Counted from the first letter of the stretch, positions 26,040-35,446 are shown. The stretch is 64,000 nucleotides of DNA from Acidimicrobiales bacterium (GCA_025463925.1 JAODBK010000091.1:43630-107629), one strand, 5' to 3'. Notes: a model not told the origin generated them from the sequence alone. Numbers and translations are program-made.

Positions 26040-28408
26040 GCGGGCCCGATCTTAGGGAAGGCGGCCGATGCGCCACGCCAGCGGCGAGGAGCCCAGAACA
26101 GGATGAGCGCGGCGACCAGCGCAATGATCGAGATCGCCAGTCCCCGGCGGAACGACGACGGCTGGTACCGCAGCACGATCTCATGGCTGCCGGTGCCGAG
26201 GGCGACGCCTTGGAGGACACCGTCGACCCGGAGCACCGGCGCACGCCGCCCATCGACCTGGGCGGTCCAACCAGGGAACCACTGCTGCCCGACCACGACG
26301 ACCGCGGCGCCGTCGACTCGGATCTTCATGCGCACCGTGCCGTTGCCCTCCGACGTGATCACCGGCGGCAGGGCCGTCGGGTGGCGGTCGTCGAGGGTCG
26401 GCAAATGGCCGTCCACCACCACCTCACTGGCCGGGTCGAACGACGGCGCACGGACGGCCGCAACCGCGGCGTCGATGCCGACGACTTCCCGCGCGCCCGC
26501 GGCCGGCACCAACCACGCCCGTGGGAGGGCGTGCAGATTCTCGAACACCTGGGTGTGATCCGCCTCTGCGACCTGGCGGAAGCGACTGGGTTGCGACGCG
26601 AGGGTGTCGCGGCCGGCGTTGTAGTCACTGGTCACGATGTAGCGAATGGCGAGCATGTCGAGACGTCGGTCGGGGTGGGCGACGAGGCCGGCACTGGTGA
26701 ACGAGACCTGTTGGCCGCCGGCGACCAGCCCGGAGAGAAACCGGCCGAGGTCCGCAGAGATCTCTTCGTAGCCGTCGCCGCTGTCGAAGCCGTACATCAT
26801 CCCGATGTTGGGAGGAAGCGCCGAATCGACCACGGCGACGCGTCCACCGTCCGCGGTGCGCAACCGCAACGCGTCGAGGATCGGTGCCCGACGGAAGATC
26901 TCGGCGCGCGTCACGCTGGGAAACGCGGCGTTGCCGAAGGTGATGAGGTCGACCGCGGCGAGCAGCACGATCGCGCACGCGGTGACGGCGCGTGGCAGGC
27001 GTCGAAGGACGGCCGGAGCGAGAAGCAGGGCGGCCAGCCCGGCGAAGCAGATGCTGGCGGCGGGGCCGTGCAGCACCGAGGCGAGGCTGCTGACCGGGCC
27101 GCGGCTGCGACGGACGAGCAGGACCAGGAGCATGGTGGTGCCGACGACACCGAGGGCCCATGCGGCCCATTGGGCGCGGCGTGGCGCCGGCCCGGAACGC
27201 CGCCCGGCACGATCCATCGCGGCGGTGATGCCCAACGACGCGAGCACCGGCAGTCCGACGCACATGAAGAACGTCATGCGCCCGTTCGGGACGGCTTTGA
27301 CCAGCGGGAGGTGATTGGCGATCGAGAAGAACGGCGGCACGCCGAACGCGACGCACCCGCTTGCGATCGTCACCGTGGCGAAGAATGCGACGTCGCCGCG
27401 GCTTCGCCAGAGCAGCGCCAGCGCACTGCCCACCACGACGAGCATGCCGAGGTAGAGCGCGCCGTTCGGCAACGCGATCCCGGCACCGTTCGGTTGGTGC
27501 GAGACGTCGCGCGACACGAGCCCGGCAATGGCTCCGATCGGGTGGCGGTCGCGGTACACCAGGTTGGCGTTCCGGTGAAGGCGACCCAGCCACTCGATTC
27601 CGGGCAGCACCTGCAGCGCGCTGAGTCCCGCGCCGAGGGCGGCCGCGCTCAGCGTCGCGATCAGGAAGCGCCCGCGGGTGGCGGACCGCCGCGCGGGCTC
27701 GAGGCCCCAGCCGATGGCGCGGTGCACCGCGAACGCGCCGGCCAGCAGCCCGGCGTAGAAGACGGTCTGCGGGTGTCCGCCGAGGATCACCGCGGCGACG
27801 GCGAGCGCGGTGAGGACGATCGGGCGCCGGTTCGGCCGCTCGCGCAGGACGTCGATGCCGAGGAGGACCGCGGGGACCCACACCGCGATGTCCGCGATGG
27901 GCCACCCGCTCCATGCGAGGACGTATCCGCCCCCGCCGAACGCCAACCCGGCCACGATCGCGGGTGCGGTTGCTGCGCCCAGCCGGCGGCAGAACAACGT
28001 CATGAACACCGCGGCCAGCGAGAGCCGCAGGATGTACGACAGTGCCCACGCGGTGGGAGTCGAAAGGACGTAGTACGGGAGGCTCGACGGTGAGAAGACG
28101 CCCCACTGGAGCGCGCCGACCCAGGGATATCCGGCGAGCAGGTGCGGCTGCCAGAGCGGGAGGTGGCCGTGCCGCACCGTGGTCGCGGTGAACGCGCGGA
28201 ATGGATAGTTCTGCGTGACGAGGTCGCCCATCTCGCCGTGATGGCGCGCCGTCAGCCGTCCGGGAACACCGGCCCAGGCAGGAAAGGATTCGACGACATC
28301 CATCGGCAGGGGGATCCGGCCGATCAAGACCTTCCAGAAGTCGGCGACCGCGACAGCGATGGCAACCGCGGCGACGACTACTCCGACATTCGGTCTCCGC
28401 AGACGCAC
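26036..28408 (-). CDS. YfhO-like multi-pass membrane protein
   Basis: A 790-residue integral membrane protein with a dozen or so helices, resembling YfhO/GT-C-type enzymes that use lipid-linked sugars outside the membrane. The N-terminal region has DVVESFPAWAG and the LPLWQPHLLAGYPWVGA segment typical of YfhO proteins. The C-terminal 200 residues are extracytoplasmic and contain GQQWFPGWTAQVDGR. It lies three bases after the GT-C gene at its upstream side. The sugar is unknown; in Gram-positives YfhO is linked to teichoic acid glycosylation. Confidence 0.8.
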   Translation of the reverse strand: MRLRRPNVGVVVAAVAIAVAVADFWKVLIGRIPLPMDVVESFPAWAGVPGRLTARHHGEMGDLVTQNYPFRAFTATTVRHGHLPLWQPHLLAGYPWVGALQWGVFSPSSLPYYVLSTPTAWALSYILRLSLAAVFMTLFCRRLGAATAPAIVAGLAFGGGGYVLAWSGWPIADIAVWVPAVLLGIDVLRERPNRRPIVLTALAVAAVILGGHPQTVFYAGLLAGAFAVHRAIGWGLEPARRSATRGRFLIATLSAAALGAGLSALQVLPGIEWLGRLHRNANLVYRDRHPIGAIAGLVSRDVSHQPNGAGIALPNGALYLGMLVVVGSALALLWRSRGDVAFFATVTIASGCVAFGVPPFFSIANHLPLVKAVPNGRMTFFMCVGLPVLASLGITAAMDRAGRRSGPAPRRAQWAAWALGVVGTTMLLVLLVRRSRGPVSSLASVLHGPAASICFAGLAALLLAPAVLRRLPRAVTACAIVLLAAVDLITFGNAAFPSVTRAEIFRRAPILDALRLRTADGGRVAVVDSALPPNIGMMYGFDSGDGYEEISADLGRFLSGLVAGGQQVSFTSAGLVAHPDRRLDMLAIRYIVTSDYNAGRDTLASQPSRFRQVAEADHTQVFENLHALPRAWLVPAAGAREVVGIDAAVAAVRAPSFDPASEVVVDGHLPTLDDRHPTALPPVITSEGNGTVRMKIRVDGAAVVVVGQQWFPGWTAQVDGRRAPVLRVDGVLQGVALGTGSHEIVLRYQPSSFRRGLAISIIALVAALILFWAPRRWRGASAAFPKIGPA

Positions 28409-28411
28409 GCG

Positions 28412-30409
28412 TCAGCGCCCGAACTCGAGCAACGTGGGCTCGGCCCAGACGAGGCCGGAGCCCTGTCCTGAATAGGTGAAGCGCAACGTGACGGTCTGGC
28501 CGGCCCAACGACCGAGGTCGCCGTCCAGTTCGCGTGGTTGCCAGGCGGTGTCTTCGAGCGTCAGGTCGGCCACCGTGACGGGACGGGCAGTCGGCGCGAG
28601 CACGTCGATCTGAAATCGCCCCGCCGGCGCGCCAGGACCCGGCAGCACCTCGATGACGGGCCGACCGGCGGGCAGGTCGACCGAGATGGTGACCGGCCCG
28701 GCGGACCACCCCTGAAGGTACGAGCGGTAGAACACGCGCGCCAGGGCCGCCGACGGCTGATCGGCCGCCTCCATCTGCCGCTGGACCGATGCTGGGGCCG
28801 CGGCCGCAGTGCGGTCGCTCGGCGGTGCCACGCCGAACAGTTCGGTGGTCGACGTCAACCCGGCGCGCCGACGGAACACCGCGGCCAGGGCGAGGGACGG
28901 ACTCGGCGAGAAGTGGACGAGCTCGTAGGAGGCGGCGAAGCGCGCGTCGCCGGCGTACTGGGCGTCGGCGAGCAGTCCGGGATGCCGAGACGCCTCGTTG
29001 TTGAGCCGGAGGACCCACCAGTCGGGGCGGCGACCGAAGACGTAATCGGGGTCGTACCTTCCGCTCGGCAGCCCTGGCCGGCCGGCGATCCGGCGGTCGG
29101 CCAAGCCGAAGGTGTCGATGACGTCGAGCCCGGAGTAGTAGCTGATGATCCCGACCTCCTGGGCGGCGACGACCTCGCCGGGTCGGACCCGAGGCCGCAG
29201 CCACGCGGTCATCTCGTGGTAGGGCGGGACGGCCACGCCGCGATGCGGGTTCCGGTCGGTTGAAACGAGGCGGCCCCATGCGCCAGCCAGCGGATTGCGG
29301 AACAGTCGATCGGTCTCGATGGTCTGCCCGGGCGCGAACGCGCGGTCGATGCATGATCCGACGAGGACGACGGCCAACGTTGCCGCGAGGGCCGTCGTCA
29401 GCCGTGGCCTCGTCCTCAACCGCTCGATCGTCCACGACGCGCCACCCGCGGCGAGCGCGATCGTCAGCACGATGGCGGGAAACAGATAGCGACCGTACGC
29501 GTAGCCCTCTCCCGGACTGAAGATGACCACGCCCGTGGTCAGCACGATCACGCTGATCGCGCCGCGGGCTCGCCGACCACCGACGACGGCCCCGGCCACG
29601 GCCAACGGCAGAAGTGGAAGGTACGGACGCGAAGACACCGCGAGGTAGTGCCAGCCGGCGTGCAGCGTTGCCCACACCGACGGCAGTGACTTTGCCCGCA
29701 CGGTGTTCGGCACGAGGGAGCCGAAGGTGATCACGCGAAAGAGCTCGAAGGCCGCGATCGCACCGACGCAGAGCAGGTCGCCCTTCCGCTGCCGCCAGGG
29801 AGCCGGGTGGAGTACGAGGAGGGCCGCGACGATGACCACGCCCTCGGGTCGGACGAGCGCGACGCCGACCCCGACCGCGGGCGCGAGCACTGTGCGTCGG
29901 ACCGAGTCGGGGGAGGCGAGGAACAACCCGACTGCCGACACGACGAGCAGGGCGGTCAGCGACGTCTCGAGCCCACTCGTCGCGTGGAAGGCGGTGGCCG
30001 GCAGGCTCGCGACGAGCAGACCCGCGCCCAGGCCAGCCGCGACCGGCAGGCCGGGGCGGATCTGCCGGGTTGCCCACGCCGTCGCCGGAACGAGGAGCGC
30101 GGTCGCGGCCGCGCTGGCGAGCAGCGCAGCCGTCGGAGCGGTGAGTCCGACGCGCTCGGCACCTGCCAGCAGAACCACCCAGAGAAAGTTGGAGAAGCCC
30201 TCGACCGTGGCGGCGTTCGGTGTCATCACGAAGCCGTGCCAATGCGCGAGATTCTTCGCGTACGCGAAGGAGATGTAGGCGTCATCGACAGGGAGTTCGG
30301 GGCGCAGCGCGTGCACCGATGCGACCAGCGCCCATGCCGCACCGATGCCGAGGACGAGCCACGACCACCGCGGTCGACGCATCGTCTCCAGGGCCCGTCC
30401 GGCGGTCAC
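28412..30409 (-). CDS. GT-C membrane glycosyltransferase, AftB/ZomB-like
   Basis: A 665-residue polytopic membrane protein opening with VDDAYISFAYAKNLAHWHG (41-59) and EGFSNFLW. These match the acidic first loop of mycobacterial AftB-type arabinofuranosyltransferases and ZomB-like proteins. About ten helices are followed by a soluble extracytoplasmic domain with beta-rich ends. AftB uses decaprenyl-phosphoryl arabinose; whether this one does is inference, made more plausible by the RGP-like gene in the same operon. GTG at 30409 lies nine bases after TATGCT (complement of 30419-30424), so the operon promoter looks leaderless. Confidence 0.75.
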   Translation of the reverse strand: MTAGRALETMRRPRWSWLVLGIGAAWALVASVHALRPELPVDDAYISFAYAKNLAHWHGFVMTPNAATVEGFSNFLWVVLLAGAERVGLTAPTAALLASAAATALLVPATAWATRQIRPGLPVAAGLGAGLLVASLPATAFHATSGLETSLTALLVVSAVGLFLASPDSVRRTVLAPAVGVGVALVRPEGVVIVAALLVLHPAPWRQRKGDLLCVGAIAAFELFRVITFGSLVPNTVRAKSLPSVWATLHAGWHYLAVSSRPYLPLLPLAVAGAVVGGRRARGAISVIVLTTGVVIFSPGEGYAYGRYLFPAIVLTIALAAGGASWTIERLRTRPRLTTALAATLAVVLVGSCIDRAFAPGQTIETDRLFRNPLAGAWGRLVSTDRNPHRGVAVPPYHEMTAWLRPRVRPGEVVAAQEVGIISYYSGLDVIDTFGLADRRIAGRPGLPSGRYDPDYVFGRRPDWWVLRLNNEASRHPGLLADAQYAGDARFAASYELVHFSPSPSLALAAVFRRRAGLTSTTELFGVAPPSDRTAAAAPASVQRQMEAADQPSAALARVFYRSYLQGWSAGPVTISVDLPAGRPVIEVLPGPGAPAGRFQIDVLAPTARPVTVADLTLEDTAWQPRELDGDLGRWAGQTVTLRFTYSGQGSGLVWAEPTLLEFGR

Positions 30410-30418
30410 GCGCGGGGG

Positions 30419-30424
30419 AGCATA
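30419..30424 (-). promoter_or_regulatory. -10 box of the glycan operon
   Basis: On the minus strand TATGCT precedes the GTG start at 30409 by nine bases. It is one of the repeated TAnnnT elements close to start codons in this window, and it diverges from the TAGGCT box of the DksA-like gene. Confidence 0.5.
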
Positions 30425-30468
30425 GAGAAGGGCTTCGGGTGTCCGGCGCTGCCCTAGGCTCCCGCCTC

Positions 30469-30852
30469 ATGGACACCGACGAGGCCCGCCGGCGGCTCGA
30501 CGAGGAGCGGGCGCGCCTCGAGGAGGTCCGCGCCAGCCTGGCCGAAGACCATCTCGACGAGGAGTCCGAGCAGGAGAACCTGTCCGAGCTCTCGGCGTAC
30601 GACCAACACCAGGCCGACGTCGGCACCGAGACCTTCGAGCGCGAGAAGGACCTGGCCATCCTCGAGCGGGTCGAGGCCGAGCTGGCCGACGTCGAGCACG
30701 CGCTGCGCCGGCTCGACGACGGCACCTACGGCACCTGCGAGGTCTGCGGCAAGCCGATCCCGGAGGAGCGGCTCGAGGCGCTCCCGGCCACACGGCTGTG
30801 CCTCGAGCATCAGGCCGAGGCCGAGCGCGAGGTGCGCCGGCCGGCCGAGTAG
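30469..30852 (+). CDS. DksA/TraR-family zinc-finger protein
   Basis: A 127-residue protein with an N-terminal helical hairpin rich in Glu/Arg and a C-terminal zinc finger CEVCGKPI ... CLEH near 90-112. DksA-type proteins bind RNA polymerase through the secondary channel; the actinobacterial relatives are less studied. The ATG at 30469 was chosen because a TAGGCT box ends eight bases upstream. It is followed by the ABC1 kinase gene after 3 bases, suggesting co-transcription. Confidence 0.85.
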   Translation: MDTDEARRRLDEERARLEEVRASLAEDHLDEESEQENLSELSAYDQHQADVGTETFEREKDLAILERVEAELADVEHALRRLDDGTYGTCEVCGKPIPEERLEALPATRLCLEHQAEAEREVRRPAE

Positions 30853-30855
30853 CGC

Positions 30856-32310
30856 GTGCGCAAGTCGTTCCTCGGTCTGGCGGGCGCCGGCGCGGCCGTC
30901 GGGATCGCGCTCGCCGATCAAGACCGGCGCCACCGGTTGCAACGACAGGCGCGCGTGTGGCGCCTCACCGCCAAGCGCGGCGTGCACTTCGCCGCGATCA
31001 AGGTGCGCGGCGCGCGGGCATCGCAGGAACAACGGGCCCGGCTCGAGGAGCAGTTCGCGGTGAAGACCGCCGAGGATGTCGCCGCGCTGCTCGGCAACAT
31101 GAAGGGCGCCATCATGAAGGCGGGGCAGATGCTGTCGTTCATCGCCGACGGCCTCCCGCCCGAGGCGCAGGCGGCGCTGGCGACGTTGCAGGCCGACGTC
31201 CCGCCGATGGCGCCGAGCCTGGCGGAAGGCGTCGTGCGGTCCGAGCTGGGGCAGGACCCCGAACGGGTCTTCCTCGACTGGAACCCGGTGCCGGTCGCGG
31301 CGGCGTCGATCGGCCAGGTGCACAAGGCGGTCCTTCCCGACGGTCGCATCGTCGCGGTGAAGATCCAGTACCCGGGCGTGGACAAGGCGATCAAGAGCGA
31401 CCTCGACAACGCCGAGTTGCTCTACGGCATGTTCGCCAGCTTCGCCCTCAAGAACATGGACGTGAAGGGCATGGTCGACGAGCTCCGGTCGCGCATGTAC
31501 GACGAGCTCGACTACACCCTCGAGGCGCGGCTGCAGGGCGAGTTCGCGGCGTTGTACCGCGACCACCCGTTCGTGCACATCCCCGACGTGGTGCCCGAGC
31601 TGTCCACCCGGCGCGTTCTCGTCAGCGAATGGGTGGACGGGATGACGTGGACCGAGTTCCTCGAACAGGCGTCGCCTGAGACCAAGCAGAAGTCGGCCGA
31701 GGTGCTGTTCCGCTTCGCCGAGGGCTCGATCTGGCGGCACGGCGTGTTCAACGGCGACCCCCACCCGGGCAACTACCGCTTCCACGCCGACGGCTCGGTG
31801 ACGTTCCTCGACTTCGGGTTGGTGAAGCGGTGGAGCCCGGGCGAGCTCGAGGAGCTCTCGCGGATCCTCGACCGCGTGATCGAGCGCGACGCGCAAGGAA
31901 CCTGCGACGCGATGGTCGCGGCGAAGTTCCTCGCCGCCGACCACGGGCTCGATCCCGAGGCGGTGTGGCACTACGTCAGCCGGCCGTGGGAGCCATTCAC
32001 CGTCCCCGAGTTCACCTACACCCGGCCCTGGGTCGCCGAGACGATCGCGACGATGCTCGACCTGAAGGGGGAGCACGGCGACGTCATCCGGCACCTCAAC
32101 ATGCCGAGCTCGTACGTGATCCTCGACCGTGTCGTGTGGGGCGTCAGCGCGCTGCTGGGCCGGATCCGTGCCACCAACCGGTGGCGCGCCATGCTCGCCG
32201 AGTACCGCCAGGGCGATCCGCCGACCACCGAGTTGGGCCGGATGGAGGAGGAGTGGCGGCGGAGCCGGCCTCAGCCCTCGTCCGGCTCGAGCGACTTCGC
32301 CATCAGGTAG
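30856..32310 (+). CDS. ABC1/UbiB-family atypical kinase
   Basis: A 484-residue member of the ABC1 (AarF/UbiB/ADCK) kinase-like family. The family's KxGQ motif (MKAGQML) precedes the glycine-poor loop AAASIGQVHKA, the lysine motif VAVKIQYP, the catalytic GDPHPGN and the FLDFG metal motif. Members support isoprenoid-quinone or lipid metabolism in ways not well defined. Start GTG at 30856. The 3' end overlaps the convergent YgjP-type gene by 40 bases. No obvious membrane anchor is seen at the C-terminus. Confidence 0.9.
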   Translation: MRKSFLGLAGAGAAVGIALADQDRRHRLQRQARVWRLTAKRGVHFAAIKVRGARASQEQRARLEEQFAVKTAEDVAALLGNMKGAIMKAGQMLSFIADGLPPEAQAALATLQADVPPMAPSLAEGVVRSELGQDPERVFLDWNPVPVAAASIGQVHKAVLPDGRIVAVKIQYPGVDKAIKSDLDNAELLYGMFASFALKNMDVKGMVDELRSRMYDELDYTLEARLQGEFAALYRDHPFVHIPDVVPELSTRRVLVSEWVDGMTWTEFLEQASPETKQKSAEVLFRFAEGSIWRHGVFNGDPHPGNYRFHADGSVTFLDFGLVKRWSPGELEELSRILDRVIERDAQGTCDAMVAAKFLAADHGLDPEAVWHYVSRPWEPFTVPEFTYTRPWVAETIATMLDLKGEHGDVIRHLNMPSSYVILDRVVWGVSALLGRIRATNRWRAMLAEYRQGDPPTTELGRMEEEWRRSRPQPSSGSSDFAIR

Positions 32311-32804
32311 CCGCGAGCCCGCTCGGCGCGGGGATAGCGGTCGACCAGCGCCCAGAACCGGCGGTCGTGACCGGGCTCGGCCAGGTGGGCCAGCTCGTGC
32401 ACCAGCACGTAGTCGAGAACCCAGGTCGGCAGCTCGGCCAGCGCGCTCGAGATCCGGATGCTCCCGTCCTGCGGCGTGCACGAGCCCCACCGCGTGGTCT
32501 GGTTGTCGACCCATCGCACCGATGCCGGGCGCGGGAGCCGATGGCGATCGGCGAGACGCGCCGCTCGCTCCGGCAGGTCGACGATGTCGGCGGCGCGCTT
32601 GCGGCGGAACCGCCGCTGCATCTCGCCGACCCACTTCTCCTCCTCGGCCTTCGTCGTCGACGCCGGCATCGAGATGCGGAGGACGCCGCCGACCTGCTGC
32701 GCGGAGATCGTGCGCCGCCGGCGCGTGGACCGGACGACCTCCACCGGGAGTTGCGGGAGCTCGGGCTCGGGGTCGGGGAAACGCAGTTGTCCGGGAACGT
32801 TCAT
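32271..32804 (-). CDS. YgjP/DUF45-type zinc metallopeptidase
   Basis: A 177-residue protein with the zinc motif HELAHL and the following GHDRRFW, the hallmark of the YgjP-like (DUF45, SprT-related) family, plus the TRWGSC motif in the middle. It lies 16 bp after the histidine phosphatase in the same direction. The substrates of this family are poorly known. Start ATG 32804. Confidence 0.85.
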   Translation of the reverse strand: MNVPGQLRFPDPEPELPQLPVEVVRSTRRRRTISAQQVGGVLRISMPASTTKAEEEKWVGEMQRRFRRKRAADIVDLPERAARLADRHRLPRPASVRWVDNQTTRWGSCTPQDGSIRISSALAELPTWVLDYVLVHELAHLAEPGHDRRFWALVDRYPRAERARGYLMAKSLEPDEG

Positions 32805-32820
32805 CGAATGGTCCGTGGGT

Positions 32821-33435
32821 TCAGAGTCGCGTCGTCGAGGAGTGGTCGTCGGACAGGTTGCACGCCGCGCCGGCGTGGAGCGCGGATCCGTCCCACGTGA
32901 GCCAGCGCCCGCAGAGATTTCCGGGCCGGGACGGTTCGGCAGTCAGTGCCCGCTCCACCGCGCGGATCAGCCCGCCGTGCGCGACGAGCAGCACGTCGCC
33001 CGTCGCGTCGGCCGCGTGGTGCTCGACCGCGGCAAGCGCGCGGGTCACGAACTGCGTGTCGGCTTCACCGTCGGGCGGGCTCGGGAGCTCGCCGCGCCGC
33101 CAGGCGTCGAGCCAGCCGGGCCAGCGACGCTCGATCTCGGCGGTGGTGAGGCCGCTCCACGCGCCGACGTCGCGCTCGCGCAGCGCCGGATCGAGGCCCA
33201 CTTCGCCGAGCGACATCGCGGCCGCGATGATGTCGGCGGTCTCGCGAGCCCGGGCGAGGTCGCTGCTCACCACGCCGCCGGGGAAGGTCTCGCCGGCGGC
33301 AGCCAGCAGGACCGCGGCCGCGGCGGCTTGCTCTCGACCGGCGGCGGACAGCGGGGGGTCGGCCCAGCCCTGCCAGCGGCCGTCGGCGTTCCACGTCGAC
33401 TGGCCGTGCCGGAGGAGGAGGGCGCGCCCGGCCAT
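32821..33435 (-). CDS. Histidine phosphatase family protein
   Basis: A 204-residue phosphoglycerate-mutase-like phosphatase with the nucleophile motif LLRHGQSTWN at the N-terminus, RERDVGAWSGL in the middle and the second histidine in LLVAHGGLIRA. Substrates could be phosphoglycerates or other phosphoesters. The ATG at 33435 lies nine bases after TACGTT (complement of 33445-33450), a likely -10 box of a leaderless transcript. It is transcribed divergently from the MaoC-type gene. Confidence 0.88.
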   Translation of the reverse strand: MAGRALLLRHGQSTWNADGRWQGWADPPLSAAGREQAAAAAVLLAAAGETFPGGVVSSDLARARETADIIAAAMSLGEVGLDPALRERDVGAWSGLTTAEIERRWPGWLDAWRRGELPSPPDGEADTQFVTRALAAVEHHAADATGDVLLVAHGGLIRAVERALTAEPSRPGNLCGRWLTWDGSALHAGAACNLSDDHSSTTRL

Positions 33436-33489
33436 GACGGTCCGAACGTAGCCGCACTACCGTGCGTGGCCGAGCAGAGGAAGGACGCC

Positions 33490-34341
33490 ATGGCCCTCGA
33501 CGTCACCAAGATCGGCAGCACCACCGGACCGCACACCGCGACGATCGACGGTGATCGCGCCAAGGCCTATGCCGCTGCGACCAACGACGACAACGAGGCG
33601 TACTCGTCGGGCAAGTACGCGCCGCCGGTGTTCGGTGTGGTGCCGACCTGGGAGGCCATCGGCGCCGCGGTCGCCGACGTCATCCCGCCCGAGGCGTTCG
33701 CGTTCATCGTTCACGGCGAACAGGACATGCACTTCCATCAGCCGCTGGTGCCGGGCACGACGCTGCGCACGATGACCGAGCTGCACAGCATCCGCGTCGG
33801 TGCATCGGGCACGCGCGTGGTCGCCAAGCTGGCGAGCACCGACGCCGACGGCCGGCCCGTGATGGACATCTACTCGACGACGTTCATCCGCGGCATGAGC
33901 GACGGCGAGAGTGGCGGCCCCGACAAACCGGACCACACGTTCCCGGAGGAGGCGCGGGGCAACGAGGTCGCCGACTTCACCATCCACGTCGACGAGGATC
34001 AGACGTACCGCTACCGCGACGCATCCGGCGACCAGATGCCGATCCACGTCGACGATGCGTTCGCCAAGAGCGTCGGCCTGCCGGGGATCATCGTCCACGG
34101 GCTCTGCACGATGGCGATGTGCAGCCAGGCGGTGGTGAAGACGGCCGCCGGGGGCGACCCGGCGCGGTTGCGGCGGCTCGCCGTCCGCTTCGCCAAGAAC
34201 GTCCTGCCGGGCAGCGACGTCGTGGTGTCGATCCACGACGCCGGCACCGACGACGCGACCGGCCGGCGCATCTACGCGTTCGAGGCGCAGAGCGCCGGCG
34301 ACAAGGTGATCGCCAACGGGCGGGCCGAGATCGAGGCCTGA
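33490..34341 (+). CDS. MaoC-like double hot-dog hydratase
   Basis: A 283-residue protein with two hot-dog folds. The first half contains PVFGVVPTWEAI and the HFHQPLVPGTTL segment; the second holds the hydratase motif (DQMPIHVDDAFAKSVGLPGIIVHG, split here as DxxPIHxDxxFA and GLPGIIVHG). It probably hydrates an enoyl-CoA or enoyl-ACP. ATG 33490 follows GAGGAAGG at 33478-33484. The next gene starts three bases later. It may belong to fatty-acid metabolism with the distant acyl-CoA dehydrogenase, but no local partner is seen. Confidence 0.85.
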   Translation: MALDVTKIGSTTGPHTATIDGDRAKAYAAATNDDNEAYSSGKYAPPVFGVVPTWEAIGAAVADVIPPEAFAFIVHGEQDMHFHQPLVPGTTLRTMTELHSIRVGASGTRVVAKLASTDADGRPVMDIYSTTFIRGMSDGESGGPDKPDHTFPEEARGNEVADFTIHVDEDQTYRYRDASGDQMPIHVDDAFAKSVGLPGIIVHGLCTMAMCSQAVVKTAAGGDPARLRRLAVRFAKNVLPGSDVVVSIHDAGTDDATGRRIYAFEAQSAGDKVIANGRAEIEA

Positions 34342-34344
34342 CGG

Positions 34345-35433
34345 GTGGCTGTCCTGCGGCTGTTCGCCGCGGCACGCGAGGCGGCCGGCGCGTCGACCGT
34401 GGAGGTCGAGGCCACGACGGTCGGCGAGGTGCTGTCCGTCGCCGTCGCCCGGTTCGGCGCCCACTTCGGCGACGTCCTCGCCCATTCCCGCGTCTGGCTG
34501 AACGGCCAACCCACCGACTCCGCCGAGCCCGTCGGCGACGCCGACGTGGTCGCGGTCCTGCCCCCGGTCTCGGGCGGCGCCGACGACCGCGCCCCGGTTG
34601 AACCGGTGGTGGACGGCAGCGCGGCGCCGGCGATCGCGCCGGTCGTGCCGGCGATGGAACCGTACCGGCGGGTGCTGCGGCCGCCGACGCTCGCGGTCGT
34701 CAACGAGGTCCGGGCGCCGCACGGCCGGCTGGGCGCGCTGTGGGCCGTGGCCACCGTTGGTGCGGCGTGGGGCGGGCAGGGTTGGCTGGCGGTGTGGTTC
34801 GCAGCCAACGCCGGGCTGGCCGCGGCCACCACGGCCCGCGTGGGCCGGGCCCGCGGCGACCGGCCGTCACCTGCGTTGGCGGCGGCGGCCGCGGCCGCGC
34901 TGGTGCTGGCGGCGGCGTCGGGCATGACGGCGATGACCGCGGTGATGGCGCTGGCGATCGTCGTCGTACTGGTCGGGCAGCTGGTCGCGCGCACGCCGCG
35001 CCCGACGCTCGACGCCGCGCTGACGCTGGCCGCCGCGGTCCCGGTCGGGCTGGCGGCGGCGTCGGCGGTGCTGCTGCGCGGGATCGGGCTGTCGCCGGTG
35101 CTGGTGCTGCTGGCCTACGCCGCGGCCTACGACGCCGGCGCGTACCTCGTCGGCACCGGGGCATCGTCGCGGTGGGAAGGTCCGGTCGCGGGGATCGTCA
35201 CCGCGGTGCCGATCACGATGGTGGTCGCCGTCGCGCTGGTGCCGCCGTTCAGTGGTGCCAGCGCGTTCCTGCTCGGTGGGCTGGCCGCGATCGCCGCACC
35301 TCTCGGTCCCATGGCGGCCTCGGCCCTGCTCGGCGACTCGGCGGCGCCGGCCCCGGCCTTGCGGCGGCTCGACTCGCTGCTCGTCCTCGGCCCACTGTGG
35401 GCCTGGTGCGCGGCCGCGCTGATCGCCCGCTGA
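34345..35433 (+). CDS. MoaD/ThiS-like domain fused to a CdsA-like membrane domain
   Basis: A 362-residue fusion. Residues 1-78 look like a ubiquitin-fold sulfur carrier of the MoaD type (VLRLFAAAREAAG, VNDADVVAVLPPVSGG-like ending with Gly-Gly at 77-78). An alanine/proline linker and eight or so membrane helices follow. The region AYDAGAYLVGTG, then RWEGPVAGI, recalls the phosphatidate cytidylyltransferase signature. The di-glycine is internal, so sulfur-carrier chemistry would require cleavage. GTG start at 34345. The function of the fusion is unknown. Confidence 0.7.
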   Translation: MAVLRLFAAAREAAGASTVEVEATTVGEVLSVAVARFGAHFGDVLAHSRVWLNGQPTDSAEPVGDADVVAVLPPVSGGADDRAPVEPVVDGSAAPAIAPVVPAMEPYRRVLRPPTLAVVNEVRAPHGRLGALWAVATVGAAWGGQGWLAVWFAANAGLAAATTARVGRARGDRPSPALAAAAAAALVLAAASGMTAMTAVMALAIVVVLVGQLVARTPRPTLDAALTLAAAVPVGLAAASAVLLRGIGLSPVLVLLAYAAAYDAGAYLVGTGASSRWEGPVAGIVTAVPITMVVAVALVPPFSGASAFLLGGLAAIAAPLGPMAASALLGDSAAPAPALRRLDSLLVLGPLWAWCAAALIAR

Positions 35434-35446
35434 GGTTTCGCCGCGG

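Noticed and set aside
22558..26253. A 1231-codon frame
   Set aside because: Only the last 659 codons from 24537 encode a recognisable two-domain glycosyltransferase; the rest is out of frame with the pyruvyl transferase gene.
34345..34580. A stand-alone molybdopterin carrier gene
   Set aside because: The frame does not stop after the Gly-Gly; it continues into the membrane domain, so it is a fusion.
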